From: Pantoea nemavictus
Lineage (GTDB): Bacteria; Pseudomonadota; Gammaproteobacteria; Enterobacterales; Enterobacteriaceae
DNA: 64,000 nucleotides
Assembly: GCF_037479095.1 (NCBI RefSeq)
Contig: NZ_JBBGZW010000001.1
Location: 1,426,001-1,490,000, forward strand
Direction: 5' to 3'
Both the position numbers and the translations under genes were made by a program. This document shows, one piece after another, positions 63,895-64,000 of the stretch (position 1 is its first letter; each line of letters opens with the position of its first letter). The notes beneath the pieces are model-generated. The model was not told the DNA's origin. It was given only the letters and a program-made list of their open reading frames with translations, and did not search any database.

Positions 63895-64000
63895 ATGAAA
63901 CGGACGAAAAATATTCGCCATGCTGCTTTTCGTAAAAGCTGGCAGGCACGCCACTTAACGCCGGTCGCATTTGCCGTTAGCGCAGTGTTTATGCTGGCAG
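63895..64000 (+). CDS. ygiB: YgiB-family (DUF1190) protein, partial at right edge
   Basis: Thirty-five codons are visible. The start [16 protein letters not shown] and the later [17 protein letters not shown] match the N-terminus of E. coli YgiB, whose next residue is a lipobox-type cysteine just outside the window, so a lipoprotein signal is likely. AGGA lies eight bases before the ATG. It follows tolC in the same order as E. coli (tolC-ygiB-ygiC). Confidence 0.92.
   Translation, partial: MKRTKNIRHAAFRKSWQARHLTPVAFAVSAVFMLA

Overview
The window looks like chromosomal DNA of an enterobacterium, most likely of the Erwiniaceae (Pantoea/Erwinia type). The basis is the near E. coli-like core order exbD-exbB-metC-yghB-yqhC-dkgA and ftsP-plsC-parC ... 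mdaB-ygiN ... parE-yqiA-cpdA-yqiB-nudF-tolC-ygiB, recognised from remembered protein sequences. Several accessory blocks, mostly for motility and surface attachment, interrupt this order. The genus is inferred and was not tested by any search.

Layout. (1) 1-13450: half of a lateral-type (Flag-2) flagellar system, arranged as two divergent operons. The leftward one is a sigma54-activator gene (lafK type) followed by fliE-F-G-H-I-J and a gene running off the left edge. The rightward one is fliM-N-P-Q-R-flhB-flhA. (2) 13451-16510: a six-unit 69-bp tandem array, a DUF559 protein, ylaC and ydcR. (3) 16521-20869: two tandem MHYT-GGDEF-EAL cyclic-di-GMP proteins. (4) 21418-26641: a five-gene archaic (Csu-type) chaperone-usher pilus operon, with a good RcsAB-box match in its leader. 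(5) 26807-30395: a citrate/tricarballylate-type MFS transporter and a 613-aa Ig-repeat protein. (6) 30480-40519: core genes exbBD, metC, yghB, yqhC, dkgA, ftsP, plsC and parC. (7) 40927-47173: a PRD regulator, a three-part fructose-family PTS, two class II aldolases and a PheC-like periplasmic protein. (8) 47333-48257: mdaB-ygiN. (9) 48345-57584: a surface-protein island with a BapA-prefix Ig protein, an OmpA-domain protein, a 1067-aa Ig protein, a LysR regulator and a TPR-glycosyltransferase-like protein. (10) 57614-64000: parE-yqiA-cpdA-yqiB-nudF, divergent tolC and the start of ygiB.

How the parts fit. The accessory genes suggest a motile-to-sessile programme: lateral flagella, c-di-GMP turnover, Csu pili and Ig-repeat proteins that lack Sec signals. 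The three Ig proteins share a C-terminal domain and a GAGACA...GTCC(C/T)GT motif upstream of each gene. They look like a small co-regulated family, probably type I secreted, but no dedicated ABC transporter or membrane-fusion gene is present here; TolC is the only candidate component in the window. The BapA-prefix/OmpA/Ig cluster is the best candidate for an under-described system.

Dispersed repeats are prominent. Four MITE/BIME-like inverted pairs built from CTCTCCCGC palindromes lie at 1846, 16401, 26706 and 35818; one sits inside the flagellar operon and one supplies the C-terminus of the MFS protein. There are also two other hairpin pairs and a telomere-like GGTTTTG array.
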